Positions 11,894 through 24,769 of a stretch of 64,000 nt of DNA are shown piece after piece. The notes beneath the pieces were generated by a model that saw only the letters and a program-made list of their open reading frames with translations, searched no databases and was not told the DNA's origin. Origin of the DNA: Carnegiea gigantea. Taxonomy: Eukaryota > Streptophyta > Magnoliopsida > Caryophyllales > Cactaceae. Each line of letters begins with the position of its first letter. Position 1 is the first letter of the stretch. The DNA is taken from contig JAKOGI010000341.1 of assembly GCA_029747015.1 (NCBI GenBank), positions 382,001 to 446,000 on the forward strand, read 5' to 3'. A program made the translations under genes and the position numbers.

Positions 11894-12618
11894 GTTTCTA
11901 TTGTTGAGTCTTTCAGATTGAACTTTCTATGACTTATGCAAAATTGAAAAATGGAAAGTGGTTTCATAGCTTACTTGGTCCTAAGTATCGAAAGTGATTG
12001 AGAATTTAAGTTATTTCCTAGAACAAAGTACTTAGATTTCTTCAAGGTTTATGTTCCCGGATATGGTTGAATAGCTTAGGATGGAAGGAGTAACATGGTG
12101 ACTCACTGTGAGAGCCAAGTCTTGCAAATATTATGATGGTGAAAACATTACTTGAGATCACTTTGGAGCGCAAAAGAAGGGCTCAAAGGTAGCACTACCT
12201 TGTCATTACTGTTTGAGACTAAGCATACAGCTTTGATTTTCTAAAGAAGAAGTTCTGAATCTAAAGTAATTTCAATTAGTTTAATTGATTAGAGGCTTAT
12301 AACTTTCTCCCTCTTTCGAACGCCGAAATTGGTAGAAATTTGTTCTTTCATGAAACAGAGAACTGACATCCTGAAAAACACTGTCAAGAAGGTCCAACAT
12401 AGATATGGATTGTTGCAGTTATTGCTCGTGCATGTCACTAGGAATGGGAGTACTAAGGCATCCTGTGGTTTGGAAGATAGCACATTTAGCTACTCAGATC
12501 CCTTTTATGTGTAGAAGTTGGCTTCAAATAAAAAGACAAAAGGTGAGATTGAAAAAAAGGGTCCTCTTTTTTCTTTGCCACAGTCTCCTACATATACACC
12601 TGACAAACATTAGACTAA
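11894..12618. other. No recognisable gene
   Basis: Presumed host sequence between the inverted LTR unit and the Gypsy element. Short frames only. The same host sequence should resume at 21976 after the Gypsy target duplication. Confidence 0.4.
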
Positions 12619-12629
12619 TTAGGTGATGC

Positions 12630-15629
12630 TGTAATGCCCCACTCAAAAGGGGATAGGCACGTCACCGCCATGGATGTCCTACTAGAAACACCCACAAGGT
12701 TGCCTAAACTTATTCACCTTAATTAACCTGCTAATTGGCGAGCGCAGAGGAAGCTCTTAACGAAATCTAACTAATGTTTGTGCAGGTAGTTCTAAAACGT
12801 ACATTACATACACACTTAAACCATATCCAAAATGTTCTTACTCATGTGTCAACCCAAAGATACATCCATACTTGTATTTATCAAACCTAATTCACAACAT
12901 AGCATAAATGAGATATGCATCCTCGGCTTAGCTCTCCACAAAGTGTATCTCACCCTAGACCCGTGTAGGCTCCTGTGGCTTCCTTTAGTTTACAAAACCT
13001 GAAACATGCTGAGGTCATGAGCTCTACGAGTCCAGTGAATAACCCTTACCTTCCCTGCTGTTACGCTTTACACATTATTAGGTTCGCACGTAATCACATA
13101 AAACATATATCATAATGAATCAAAGCGTAGAATTAAAACATAGCAGATTTCATACAATGAGACATAAAAACATAGTCATACTTCAGAAATAGGAAACAAA
13201 CTCATACCTTTTATATATATCATAAGACGGGTAATTAGTTGACATAGTCATACCTGTCCTATACTAGGTACGATTTAAGGACCATGGTTTTCACTTAAGT
13301 CCTCAAACAAGCACTGCTATTAGTTTATTCACTAAACTAACCATGGTTGTCCCATATCAACCATGTCCTTTGGGCTCTTAATCCTCATTAGAGTCCAGAG
13401 AAAAGCAAAGCTTGCTACGTCAAACTAATGGCTCATCTATAACCATGGCTAACACATTCGTAAGAGCAAAGTTCTCACAAACCTTACAAGATACTCTAAA
13501 TCCAAGTCAAAAACAAGTCGTATAACGTATCATATATTATTAGGTTAACGAAGTTCTTTAATTTGGGGAAATCCACCCATGACTTACACAAAGAACTGTC
13601 ACAAAACACAAGGGCCACAAACACATTCTGGCAGACCAGGCGATGCCCACTCAAGGTACTAACCAAAGACCCAATGCTCTAGAGTACGAAAATGCCCTCA
13701 AAACACAAACTGTGGAGTCACTTTTACATCCTGAAAAACCAAGGACCCATATAGCTCCCAAATAACACAAACTGAAGAGTCAATTGATAGACCGAACATT
13801 GCCCACTCAAGGTACCAACCAACGACCCATACAGCTCCAAACGCAAGGACAACTACTTCTATACCCATAGCTCTAGAACGTGACTGTAATAGCCCTAAGT
13901 AAGACATGACTTCTTTCCCCAAGAAAGTGCAATTTAGTTATGTCGTACTCATATTATCATAACTTAACAACTTCGAATAAACTTTTATTCATATCATACA
14001 CCAAGATATACCCAAGACATAATCTAACTTCAAATAGTTTTCGCAAACTTCCTATACCTCATCACAAAATTGAAACATTTAGGAAGCTCAACCATAGCCT
14101 TTCCATATCTAATGTATGGATTAAACATACAAATACTCTATAATTACACTAAACAAGACAAATTAGTTTCAAAATTCATAAGTCAAAGAATACATCTCCA
14201 ATCCTCACTAAATTTTTCACAAAATTAACACATAATATATAGATTCTATCATAAAAATTTCAAGACTTTTCTCCAAGTTAGTAATTTCTCGAAATTCAAC
14301 CAGTAAGTTGAAATTATCAAAAATCTGACAATTAACTCAAAAATTCATAAGTTATAGAGCACACAACCAAAAATACAAAAATTTACAAGAAACCACCCTA
14401 TATAATGAGGAATTTACAGTAGTTATTTCCTAATTTTTGTCCAAGCAGATCTTCAAAATGAATTATAAACAGCAACTGAAACTATACACCAAAACAGGGG
14501 CAGTTCCAATCAAGAATTTATAACCCCTAAAATACACATCCAAAATCTATGAAACTTTATAGAAAATTTCCATACATCATCTAGATTCTACAAAAAACAT
14601 TTCAGAATTTTTCTCCAATCTAATAGCTCACAATAATTAAAACATTAATCGAATTTCAGCACAAATTTATGGGGTAGATTCAATCAAAAATTCTTAACTC
14701 ACAAGATAAGCATCTAAAATTCATGAAAATTTACAAGAAATTTTCAACAATATAGGGACCCTACAGTAAAAATTTCAGAATTTTTGGAGCTTCCAACAAT
14801 TCGCAGAAATTTGCACAGTAGCAGGGCCTTTGAAAATCCAAAAATTTAATCTAGTTTTCTTCCATTTTGTTCTTTCAATACAATCAATCAACCCAAAAAT
14901 CCAAAGTTTAACATGTACTTGGATGAATTCAGAACATAACCATCAATTCACCACATCCAATTCATCCAAAATTACAACTAACCATGAAACTTTTAGTGGT
15001 GGGTTTCTAAATAGTGAAATTAGTGTTCTAAACTACTAAACCCTAAAATCAAATTCAAAGCTTCAATTCTAAATTGATTTCTCAAATTCGAACATAAATT
15101 AACAAATTAATCTTGCCCTAATCAATTTTAGGGTTAGAGAAGAATAAAGATTACTCACCTTAAATTGATTTCAAAACCAAAAGCTTTAATCCTCCTCCTC
15201 CTCCTCCTCCTCCTCCTCCTCTTCTTCTTCTCCTTCCCTTCTTCTTCTTCTTCTCCTTCCCTTCTTCTTCTTCTCTCCTCTCTGCCTCTCTTTCCCTCGC
15301 TGTCGTGCGTGTGTGTATTGTGTTGAAGAAGAAAAGAAACAGAGCCCCCCCCCAAATAAAATCACATATAAAAAATCTCCCCCCTTTTGTTTTCTTTTTT
15401 TTTAAACTCCTCTTTGACCCCTTTTTTTTACTCTTCTTTCATTCTTCTTTTCTTTTGAAAACAAGATCTTAGGGATATAACAATCCAACTAATTATTCTC
15501 TAAACATAACAATATTAACTTAAAACATACTTATATTTCTAAAGTAAAAGCACATAAAATTTATACACATAAATCACACATTCACATATTAGTCAAAGTT
15601 AGTAACTAAAAAAAATTCAGGGTGTTACA
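12630..15629 (-). mobile_element. 3.0-kb solo LTR nested in the left LTR of Gypsy A
   Basis: It starts TGTAATGCCCC and ends GGGTGTTACA. A perfect 5-bp target duplication GATGC flanks it at 12625-12629 and 15630-15634. It is exactly 3000 bp and homologous along its length to 8644-11893. It has no internal coding region, as expected of a solo LTR left by unequal recombination. A CTC/CTT-rich tract at 15189-15290 and a reverse-strand GTGAGTA donor-like site near 15157 match the other copies. Confidence 0.88.
15189..15290. repeat. (CTC)n/(CTT)n microsatellite in solo LTR
   Basis: Runs of CTC then CTT triplets with short interruptions; the third copy of the purine tract found in this LTR family. 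Confidence 0.88.
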
Positions 15630-15634
15630 GATGC

Positions 15635-15936
15635 AATCAGATATCATGGGAAATTCTATTCTAGGAGAAATAGGAACTTCAAAAATTTAGGAATTTTTAT
15701 TTAGGAGGACACTATCTTTTAGTTATTTTATTTAATCATTTAGGTAACAAATAATATCTTTTTGATTATATTATTATTTAGTTTCCTTATTACATTAGTA
15801 TGTACTCCCCTATTTAAACTCCCAATTATACATTAGGAAGACATACTTAATTGAATAAATTGAATTGAGTATTATTTGAGTGCTTTGTGTGTAAATTTTC
15901 CCGATGTAGGAATTGCTCTCAGAGTGTCCTACATCA
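15635..15936 (+). repeat. Left LTR of Gypsy A, main part
   Basis: Aligned by eye with the right LTR at 21664-21970. It contains a TATTTAAACTC TATA-like segment near 15810 and ends CCTACATCA. Its first six bases (TGATGC) lie at 12624-12629, on the far side of the nested solo LTR. Confidence 0.85.
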
Positions 15937-15940
15937 AATG

Positions 15941-15952
15941 TTGTATCAGAGC
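15941..15952 (+). promoter_or_regulatory. Primer binding site of Gypsy A
   Basis: TTGTATCAGAGC differs at one base from TGGTATCAGAGC, the plant PBS complementary to initiator tRNA-Met. It lies 4 bases after the left LTR. Confidence 0.75.
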
Positions 15953-17020
15953 GATTCGTTGCTAGCTGCTGCCTTTCGTGTTCCTTTCTTTTTTGGTTTT
16001 CTCCTTGAACATTAAAAAAAAAAAATCCCAAACCCAGAAACTCTAATTCCCTGTGCGCGCGACTTGCCAGCTTTGTTGCGCACCTCCTGGCATTGACCAG
16101 CACCACCCCTCGATCCACCGGCCTCGGCTGACCACCACCCTCGCCTCCGTCACCATCAGCCTCTCACCGAGAACTTAAAAAGCCCTAAATACCCAAAACC
16201 CTAGACCCCAAATTCACGTTCAATCCTTCACCTTCATCCCAAATTGATTTCATTCCTGCCTTACCCGTCAAATTTCATCCAAAACCCTAAAACAATTGAA
16301 TTAGATTTCTACACTTCGTGCTTCAATGTTTAGGCACCATTCGCAACCACCTTTACGCGTAAGCAACGGGTTCTGGGCCTTTGGTCTTTGACAGAGGAGC
16401 CCGGAACCCTCTTGGCCGTCCATCCCGCCATCTCCAGGACTGCCTCTTGTCGAAAAATGACTTCATAGACCTAACTCATAGCCGTAGCTAAGCAAATGCT
16501 TTGCTACTACCTTTTAACTACCTGAAGCTGTGTTATTGTGCTATTCAAAACACTGGAGGCAGTTGATTACCAGACAAGAATGCTCCCAGCTCGTAATTAG
16601 CCCACCTAAAGGCTGCTGCCTTGTCACCATCACACTCGTGTCAATTTGGTGCTGTAGAGGGTGGACCTTAGACCAATACTCAAGCACACTAAGAGGTACA
16701 GCTGGAGTCATATTAATAATTTATAGTAATTGTCATTCTCCGCTGTGTGCATAGTGATTATTTATTGCTATCATTACTGTTGCAATTTGGATTAATCTCA
16801 GCACGTGTATTTCTTGTTGCATTGAGCACATCATCTTCTCCCAAACAACCTTACTAGTCCCAAATTAATGCACTCTCTGAAAGACTTGACCATCAAGATG
16901 AATGGGTTGATCAACTTGAGTCCAAGTTAGATGACCTCACTCGAGCTTTTGAAAAACCGCCCATGTTTGACCAACGCGAGGCTTCCTCACACATTACAGT
17001 AGACTTTATGGTTATGGGTA
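15953..17020 (+). other. Leader of Gypsy A without a gene
   Basis: GC-richer than its surroundings, as is the equivalent part of Gypsy B. It contains a segment (about 16366-16460) with 'gggttctgggcc' that is present once here and as two tandem copies in Gypsy B. No intact ORF. Confidence 0.55.
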
Positions 17021-18170
17021 GTGGTCATCCTAAAGTCAGGCCAACATGAGGAGTCTGAGTCTGAGGGACCTGAACACCCGCTTCCCAATGGCTATCGCGA
17101 TTGTGAGCAGGGAAGTAGTTGGAGAAATGATCAGGGAGATCCTAAGAGTCGTAGGTTTTCCACCCTTAGAGACGACAGGAGGCCGGATAACTATAAGGAG
17201 TCTAGAAATACTAACCCTGAAACTGACCACAGGAATGTTCACGAGGGTCGCTCTAATATTACTCGAAAGGTGAAAGTAGATGTGCCCTCTTTTGATGGAA
17301 AGATGGATGCCATCACTTTTTCTGACTGGTGGTTGCCATGGATGACTACTTGGATTGGTATGAGATGTCTGATATTAAGGAAGTCTGATTTGCTAAGATA
17401 AAATTCGTAGGACCTACTAGGAAGTTTTGGCACGTCTTCACAAGTCACCTTGAGCGAATGCGTCAATCTCCCATCAACCAATGAGAAGTCATAAAGGATA
17501 GATTGAAAGAAATGTACCTCCCTTCTTTCCATAGAACTCACCTTGTGGATTAAATGCTTGGCCTTCGACAGTCTAGTTTTTGTGTGTCAGACTATATTAA
17601 TGCATTTGAGGAGTTAATTCAACATTGTGAGATGGTAGAAGACCCATCCTTCACCATAGCCTGATTCATCCATGGCCTATGGCCCGATCTTAAACGTGTT
17701 ATGACTTTGTCTTCCCCTCTCACATTAGATGAGGCTTACCACAAAGCATTAGAAGTCAAGAAGCTCAATAAGCCCATTCTTGTGAGGCATCCTACCCTTC
17801 GCACTGAGCCTTCCATCCAAGTTGCCTCTGAAGCACTACAATTTTCTATAGGAGCTTCTAATACAAGGGCCTTTAACCTTCCCACGTCCTCTAACTCATC
17901 CCTGTCTACTAGTTCTTTCCAAACGCTAACTGATAAGGCTATGTAGTGTTTTAGTTGTGGGAGAAGAGGTCATTATGTTTTCGAGTGCCCCCATTGCACC
18001 CTTGCCTTAGAGCATGAACCCATTGACTGTCAGGAAGAGATTGTGGAACCCGAGAGAAGTTATGAGGATCTTGTTGATGTTGAAAACAGTCTTCTTCAAG
18101 GCAATTCTCATCTTGGGGCTGTTAGGTGCCTTTTGTCTAATCCAGTTGTGAGTGATGAGTGAAAACGTAC
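17021..18170 (+). pseudogene. Gypsy A gag relic
   Basis: Read over several frames: a charged N-terminal segment, the retrotransposon gag core (RKFW...H.ERMRQ, about 17400-17530), and a Pro/Ser-rich linker. A zinc knuckle CFSCGRRGHYVFEC (CX2CX4HX4C) lies at 17947-17988 directly after an in-frame TAG. Gag packages element RNA into virus-like particles. Several stops, for example at 17398-17404 and in front of the knuckle, make this copy non-functional. It is collinear with the gag relic of Gypsy B at 55988-56870. Confidence 0.75.
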
Positions 18171-18189
18171 AACCATCTTTTATCCTCTT

Positions 18190-21100
18190 GCTATGTCGGG
18201 TGACATTTTGATGAAATTAGTTATAGATGGGGGAAGCACTATGAATGTTGTGGCACAGTCCACTATTAAGTGTTGTAACCTAAAGGTTAAATCCCACCCT
18301 TATCCCTTTAAGGTCGCTTAGGTAGACAAGACCATCCTTACAATTTCTTGTAGGTGTAAGGTCCCCATCCAGATTGGAGGGTACAAAGATGAAATCTTAT
18401 GTGATGTCCTACCCATGGATGTTGCTCACCTTCTGTTAGGCCGACCCTGGCTATATGACTGAAGCGTTATCTATCATGGTAAGGAAAATACCTATACTTT
18501 TAGGTTCCAGAACAAGAATATCACTCTCACCCCTTGTCACCCTAAAGAGTTGTTTACTTCCGCCAACTCATAACCATCTCTAACCTCATTTGTGCCTATG
18601 GTTTCATACCCCTCACCTCCAACGAAGGGCACCATCTCTCTTCTTCAATATAAACCCTTCGAGAAATTAGGGAACTCTAATAAGTTTTATCTTACAGTTC
18701 TCGCTAAGGAGGCATCTGCTGACCACATTACCTTCCCTCACTCCCCTTCGAGTGAACTGCCTTCCCAGGGCCTTCCAGTTGAGATTGCAAACCTACTTAA
18801 AGAATTTGCTGATATTGCTCCCAAAGAGCTTCCTAGGAGCTCCCTCCCTTTCGAGACGTACAACATGTTATTGACTTAATCCCTGGTTCCCAACTCCCTA
18901 ATCTTCCTCATTATAGTTTGAACCCTACTGAGCGAGCGGAGTTGAATAGGTAGGTTCAGGAGCTATTGTCTACGGGTTTTGTTCATCATAGCATGAGTCC
19001 TTGTGCAGTCCCTGCCCTTCTTACCCCTAAAAGGGACGGATCTTAGCGGATGTATTTCGATAGTAGAGTCATTAGTAAGATCACCGTCAAATATAGGTTC
19101 CCTATTCTGAGGTCAGAGGACATGATCGGCTGTCTTGCTGGGGCTAACTGATTCTCTAAGATTGACTTGGGTAATGGCGACCGCCAAGCTTGCATTAGGG
19201 CCAAAGTTGAATGGAAGACTACTTTTAAGACCCAGGATGGACTGTTTGAGTGGATGGCTATGCCTTTTGGGTTATCCAACGCCCCTAGTACTTTTACGAG
19301 ATTCGTGACCCATGTTCTTCAACGATTTATGGGGAAATTCCTGGTTGTTTATTTTGATGACATATTGGTGTATAGCAAGTCTAGAATGGATCATGTTGGC
19401 CATCTCAGACAACTTTTCTGCACACTTAGAGAAGTTAAGCTCTTTGCTAACCTCAAGAAGTGTGTCTTCCTTCAACCTCAGGTCCTCTTCTTAGAGTTCA
19501 TTATGTCTGCTCAAGGTATTTCTACTAATCCCGTCAAAGTTAAAGCTATTAAGAAATGGCCTGAACCCAAAACCATTACTGAAGCTCGGAGTTTCCATTA
19601 TCTTGCCTCCTTCTATAGGAGATTCATTAGGCAATTCAGCTTTATTATGACACCTATTACAGGCTTGAAGAAGGGGCCATTTCAATGGACTCCTAAGACA
19701 TTATCTACTTTTGGGGAGATTAAAGAGCGGATGTCATCTGCCCCAGTCCTTAGATACCCTGATTTTAGCAAGGTATTTAAGGTTGCCTGTGATACCTCTG
19801 GGTATTGCATTGGAGGAGTGATAAGTCAGGAGGAACACCCCATAGCATTTTTTAGTGAAAAGCTCAGTGACTCTAAGCCGGTGAAGTATACAACATTTGA
19901 GAAAGAGTTATATGCATTGCTTCAGCCCCTTCACCATTGGCGGCACTGCTGTCTACCTTAAGAGTTTCTGGTATACTCCGACCATGAAGCCCTTACGTAT
20001 TGGAACTCTCAGACTAGTGTCAATCCTAAGCATGTGAGGTGGGTTGAGTTTATCATTGAGTATTCTTTTGTGCTTAAGCATAAGTCTGGGGTTGAGAACA
20101 AGGTTGTCGATGCCCTTAGTCGTAGTGGTTGTCTTCTTCACACAATGTGGTTTGAGGTCCTAGGCTTTAACTGACTGAAGGTTGCTTACTCTTCTTGTCC
20201 TGATTTTGGCCCTGTCTACTCGGAACTTTTGGCTGGTAACCATCAACCCTATGTTTACTTTATTCTCCATGACACCTTATTTGTTATGAGGTTCTTAGTT
20301 GTGTATCCCCCGAACTTCATTTAGAGACTTCTTAGTTTGAGAAATGCATGCAGGGGGGTTAGTCAGTCACTTAGGCAAGGATAGGACTATTGCACTTGTG
20401 GAAGGTCGCTTCTATTGGCCTTCCCTTAATAGAGATGTCTCCCGTATAGTGTCTCAATGTCGTATATGCCAACTGGCTAAGGCCAGGAAGCATAACACAG
20501 GGGTGTACAGTTCTTTACCCATCCCTCATGCCCCATGCTGAGACATTGGTATGAACTTTGTACTCGGTCTGCCTAGAACATCTCGTGCTAATGACTCGAT
20601 TCTAGTTGTGGTTGACCGATATTTCCAAGATGGCCCATTTTATTGCCTGTAATAAGACTGAAGATGCCTCCCATGTTGCTAAATTAGTCTTTCGCGATAT
20701 TGTTAGGTTGCACGGTCTTCTCGTCTCCATTGTGTCTGATAGAGATGTAAAGTTTATGAGTTATTTTTGGAAGACATTATGGAAATTGTGTGGCACTATG
20801 CTCAAATTTTCTACAGCTTTTCACCCCCAAACTAATGGGCAGATCGAGGTTGTCAATCGAAGCCTTGGTGATTTACTTAGATGTATCATGGGGGAGAAAT
20901 AGGGTATATAGGATTTGACCTTACCACTTGTTGAGTTTGCTTACAAAAATGCTGTCAATAGGTCCACAGAGAAGAGTCCTTTTGAGATTGTCCATGGTTA
21001 TTCCCTCCACATCCCTACTGACCTTATTCCCCTCCCTCCAGATGCTCGAGTATCCCAACCTGCCTCGACATTTGCCAAGCACATACATGATTTGCATGCT

Positions 21101-21655
21101 GAGATTCATCTTAAAATTGCAATGAGTATTGACAGTTGTAAGCTTTAAACTGATGTGCATCGCAGAGACATTTCTTTTGAGGTGAGTAACTCTGTTATGG
21201 CTCGTATTCGGCTTGAACGATTACCCAAACTCTCCCACCAAAAGATCCACGCTCGAGCCATGAGTCCATACCAGATTATTCCGAAGTTGGGATCTAATGC
21301 GTATGTGCTTGATTTACCTGATAACTTGGGTATTAGTCATATTTTCAATGTGGAAGATTTAACCCTTCACCGAGGTACTTTTGAGCCTCCTAGTCTTCCT
21401 TTTAGTGCTGCTGCAGGTACCCAGGTTCCTAGGCTTCCTCCTTTGCGGCAATCCCATATTGATATTGAGGCTATGCTGGATTATGAGTTCGTGTCGTCCT
21501 CTCGTGGGAGCTTCCGTCGCTTCTTGGTGCAATGGTTCGGCTGCCCACAAGCAGATGCCACTTGGATTATAGAAGATGAGTTATGTGAGCTGAACCCTAC
21601 GCTCTTGGAGTGGTATCTTCAAGACAACTGGCCGAAGTCAAGTTCTTTTCCAGCG
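18190..21655 (+). pseudogene. Gypsy A pol relic: protease, RT, RNase H, integrase, chromodomain-like end
   Basis: The protease has an IDGGS active-site variant at about 18223-18237. RT has the palm motif YFDDILVYS at 19350-19376 and [12 protein letters not shown] before it. RNase H starts near 19770 (VACDTSG). Integrase has an HHCC-type zinc finger ending CRICQ near 20460-20485, then a core with SDRDVKF near 20737. The C-terminus at 21470-21640 has the spacing of a chromodomain (RRFLVQWFGCP...ATWI). Stops at several places break the polyprotein. The order RT-RNaseH-integrase defines Ty3/Gypsy, and the chromodomain-like end points to the chromovirus branch. The longest open piece is 19167-19961. 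Confidence 0.82.
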
Positions 21656-21663
21656 GGGGAGTA

Positions 21664-21970
21664 TGATACAATCAGATATCAGGGGAAGTTCTATTCTATG
21701 AGAAATAGGAAATTTAAAAATTTAGGAAATTTTATTTAGGACACTATCTTTTAGTTATTTTATTTTATCGTTTAGGTAACAAATAAAATCGTTTTGATTA
21801 TATTATTATTTAGTTTCCTTATCGCATTAGGATGTACTCTCCTATTTAAACTCCCGATTATGCATTAGGGAGACACACTTGAATTGAATAAAATTGGATT
21901 GAGTATTATTTGAGTGCTTTGTGTGTGAATTCTCTCGGTGTAGGAATTGCTCTCAGAATGTCCTACATTA
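21664..21970 (+). repeat. Right LTR of Gypsy A
   Basis: 307 bp, starting TGATACAATCAG after a polypurine tract (GCGGGGGAG, about 21652-21660). It ends CATTA just before the TTAGG target duplication. Confidence 0.87.
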
Positions 21971-21975
21971 TTAGG

Positions 21976-23200
21976 ACGTTTTAGTTCCTAAGCCTAAGCA
22001 GAGGAACTTGGAGCTGGACTTCACCATATGGAAGGCGGTGCAGACGTGACATGTCATGTTGCTCATGAGGGCATATTACATCGCATCATATCTCTTTTTG
22101 ATGATAAACTCGGTGCTTGGAGTTTTTTTCGAGAAACTTGGGTTACCCGTGATTGACCTAGGTTCAATTTATAGTTTCTGGTTGATGGTTGCCACAGAGA
22201 CAGAATAGAAACTGGATTACGGGTTGGAGACCACAGGATTGTCGCCATTGATGTTTATATTCAATCTGGCATTAACCTTCACAATTGGGCATTCAAGCAT
22301 CTATTCTGATCTGAACTTCAACAGCATATTATGTCTTCGTGGGATTGGTAACAAAGAACTGACTTCTTTGAGAGTATACATTGAGATCTTCCCACTCTAA
22401 ATCATGAACGGTTGATTCTCATTTTGCTACACAGTTTGGTTTTATCCTAATTATGTTGGACAAAAGATATATTCAATGTACTCTTCTTGCACTTTCCTGT
22501 TGTATAAATTCTGAAATATATTTGTATTCTATTTCTGACCTGAGTCCTTGAACTAATACTAATAGTTAGCCTGCATAATAAGTATTAGGGAGGAAATAAG
22601 AAAGCAAAGAAAAAGTACAAATTACAAGGATTTGATAAAAAAGCAAAAAAGGACGGTCTCTATTCTGAAATATGCATAATCTGTTGATAGATGGTAAGCT
22701 ATCAACTGAAGAGAACTTCATGGGCAGACCTGGCAGTGATGTTTTTGCCATCTGTTATTGCAGTTAGATGGATGCTATCCGAAGTCCCTGAATGGAAAGT
22801 GACTCCGTGCAAGTTTTTCCTTGTGTTGAGTCATTAATTACATATTACTTATTTTAAGGCACTCAGTTCTTAGCAGCATCACATGATATCAGAAGACATA
22901 GGTGTGTTGTTGGCATTAATCTTGCCTACCTGATACTGTTATGAGCATAAATCTAGGCATTTAACAGCTGAAGTTGCTGCATTTTTTTAGAAATATCAGT
23001 CAGAAATGTGGTGTAGCATTAAAACTGCAAGCCATACTTGATATAGGTACATTAACATCATGTCAACTGAATATAGCATAAGGACGGTCTCAAATGCGAT
23101 TTGGCCGCATACATAGTCTCTGGATGCAAGCATAGTGATGGCCATAGCTGAAGTGATGCAGCTGCCAGATAATGTTGGTACTTATCTCGGCAACAAAATA
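21976..23200. other. Host sequence, possible short coding relic
   Basis: Continuation of the host DNA after Gypsy A. A frame at about 22026-22160 reads through residues such as GAWSFFRETWV before a stop, and another segment follows near 22225-22300. They look protein-like but were not recognised, and no splice structure could be built. Confidence 0.25.
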
Positions 23201-23587
23201 TGGGGAGGTGATAAGCATCACATGATAAGCTGCCTCCTGGCTCTGATCCCAGCAAAAAGCAAGACAATCTTATGGTGTTACAGAAATTTCGATATTTAAT
23301 GAATCTGAGTGGACTATCTCAATTTGTCAGCTAACTTGTAAAAATGAATATCTGCTTCATCTCTAGTCCAAAAAAGTTCAAGTTGGAAAGCATGGTTTCT
23401 GGTACGTGGACTTTATGATTCATCTAGTCCTGTTGGAGATAGATGTGAGGTAAACTCATCTTATAAAATGAGTAATAACAGCCAGTATGGGCCTTCCGTG
23501 AACAAGATATGCAGAGATTCAAATATAGATAGCCTTAAACTTGCAAAGAGACAGCCCGATTATCACATCAAGTGAACACAGTACTGA

Positions 23588-23590
<3 letters not shown>

Positions 23591-23649
<59 letters not shown>
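23591..23649. repeat. (TA)n microsatellite
   Basis: About 29 consecutive TA units. Confidence 0.97.
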
Positions 23650-23653
<4 letters not shown>

Positions 23654-23911
23654 CCATTTACCTGGTAAGTTATTCTGTGAAACTAAAGGCAAACCAAATT
23701 CTTTGCCTGTGCTTATAGGATATTATACTATACATGGATGAATGAGCTCCCAGTCTATATTTATTATTTTTAATTTTTTTTGGCCCCATTATAGAGCTTA
23801 TGTTGGACAGTATGCATGATCACATTCTGTCTTTTTATTAAGAGCTTGAAAGCACCTCATTTTGGACCGACGCAACATCTGTGACCTGTTTTCTTTCTGA
23901 CTTGAAAAACC

Positions 23912-24093
23912 ATGAAAATTGTCCGGATAACTTTGTCTATTTTGGTGATCTTGATGCTCATTCTCTGCTTCCTCAGTCCTTGCATATTCTGCGGTACCAG
24001 CAAGTAAAGATTCACAAAAGAGAAAGAAGACACTCAAGAAAGTTGCTATTGTTTTTTGCTGGAAGTCCTTCATCTGGTCCAGCTAGTCCTTAA
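23912..24093 (+). pseudogene. Small secreted-peptide-like relic, copy D1
   Basis: An ATG at 23912 opens a frame with a strongly hydrophobic N-terminus (MKIVRITLSILVILMLILCF), as in a signal peptide or anchor. The frame shifts by one base relative to copy D2 near 23980. In the other frame a basic stretch RERRHSRKLL leads to AGSPSSGPASP and a stop at 24091-24093. The layout (signal segment, basic linker, Ser/Gly/Pro-rich tail) is that of plant peptide-hormone precursors such as CLE, IDA or PIP families. Assignment to a family is not possible. The one-base shift indicates decay, unless a base is missing from the sequence. Confidence 0.35.
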
Positions 24094-24125
24094 GCTTTTG
24101 ATCCATACCAATACGAAGAAGACTA

Positions 24126-24756
24126 TGTTGGGATTTGTCCCAAATTCCTTTGCCGAAGATTATTGCTTGGCACCTAAGGCTCAAGTTGTGCGGTTGAAGA
24201 TATTTTATTTATGGAAATTATATTATTTCCATATTTTGTATTTAATATCTTTTTCTTTTCTGTAAAGATTGTGTTTGGTGGTCAAGACATATGTTGGCAG
24301 ATAGGGTTAAACCCTTAGTACCTTTGGGGCTTCTCTATAAATACTAGGTTGTTTAACCTTATTTGATATGGGGCATTAGGCATTGGCCTCTTGGAGCGGG
24401 GCATCTGGGAGTGCCTCTCGGCACTTCCCTTTTCTATTCCACATTTTGTTGAGAGTTAGTATTGAGAGATTTTCGTTGTAGTTGATCTCTTCATTGGGCG
24501 TTTGCTTTGAGATCTTTTCTCTCTTATTGATCTTTTCCTTAAGCATTTACTTTGAGATCGTTTTGTACTCACTCATATTATAGTGGATTTTGTGTCGTTG
24601 TTGCCGCCCATGATTTTCTCCCGATTTGGGTTTCCACGTAAAAAATCATGTGCCCCGTTCTATTTTTTTCGTTTTTGTTTTATATTCTCCAATATCTACA
24701 TCCTTTATCGCTTCCGCATATACTATGTTCAACTTCCAATTATTATTTTCTTAACA
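24126..24756 (+). repeat. Left LTR of the inverted-end element
   Basis: Starts TGTTGGGATTTGTCCC and ends TTAACA. A TATA-like CTATAAATACT lies near 24333-24343, consistent with LTR promoter placement. Confidence 0.88.
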
Positions 24757-24758
24757 AG

Positions 24759-24769
24759 TGGTATCAGAG
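24759..24769 (+). promoter_or_regulatory. Primer binding site (initiator tRNA-Met type)
   Basis: TGGTATCAGAG follows the LTR end by two bases. Confidence 0.82.

Larger units (their letters stand above)
12624..21970 (+). mobile_element. Ty3/Gypsy element A (chromodomain type), decayed, with nested solo LTR
   Basis: Target site duplication TTAGG lies at 12619-12623 and again at 21971-21975. The left LTR is TGATGC at 12624-12629 continued at 15635-15936; the right LTR is 21664-21970 (307 bp). The right LTR ends CATTA where the left ends CATCA, a single change from the canonical CA end. Gag, protease, RT, RNase H, integrase and a chromodomain-like end occur in Gypsy order, all damaged. The two LTRs differ at several positions, so the insertion is not recent. 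Confidence 0.88.
23210..24093 (+). repeat. Host duplication copy D1
   Basis: Segments here match, in the same order and orientation, segments of 25990-26424 and 34060-34385. Examples are 'catcacatgataa..ctcct' (23215 and 25995), 'gtgaaactaaa' (23680 and 26340) and 'tctgacctgaaaaaccatgaaaatt' (23895 and 34220). The second copy is split by the Copia element at 26425-34059. Many mismatches indicate an old duplication. Confidence 0.6.

Noticed and set aside
16180..16300. CCCTAAA-like motifs suggesting interstitial telomere repeats
   Set aside because: Only isolated, non-tandem occurrences are present (also near 7441 and 11235).
22026..22320. Protein-like frames after Gypsy A as a host exon
   Set aside because: Stops interrupt every frame, splice sites do not restore them, and no family was recognised.
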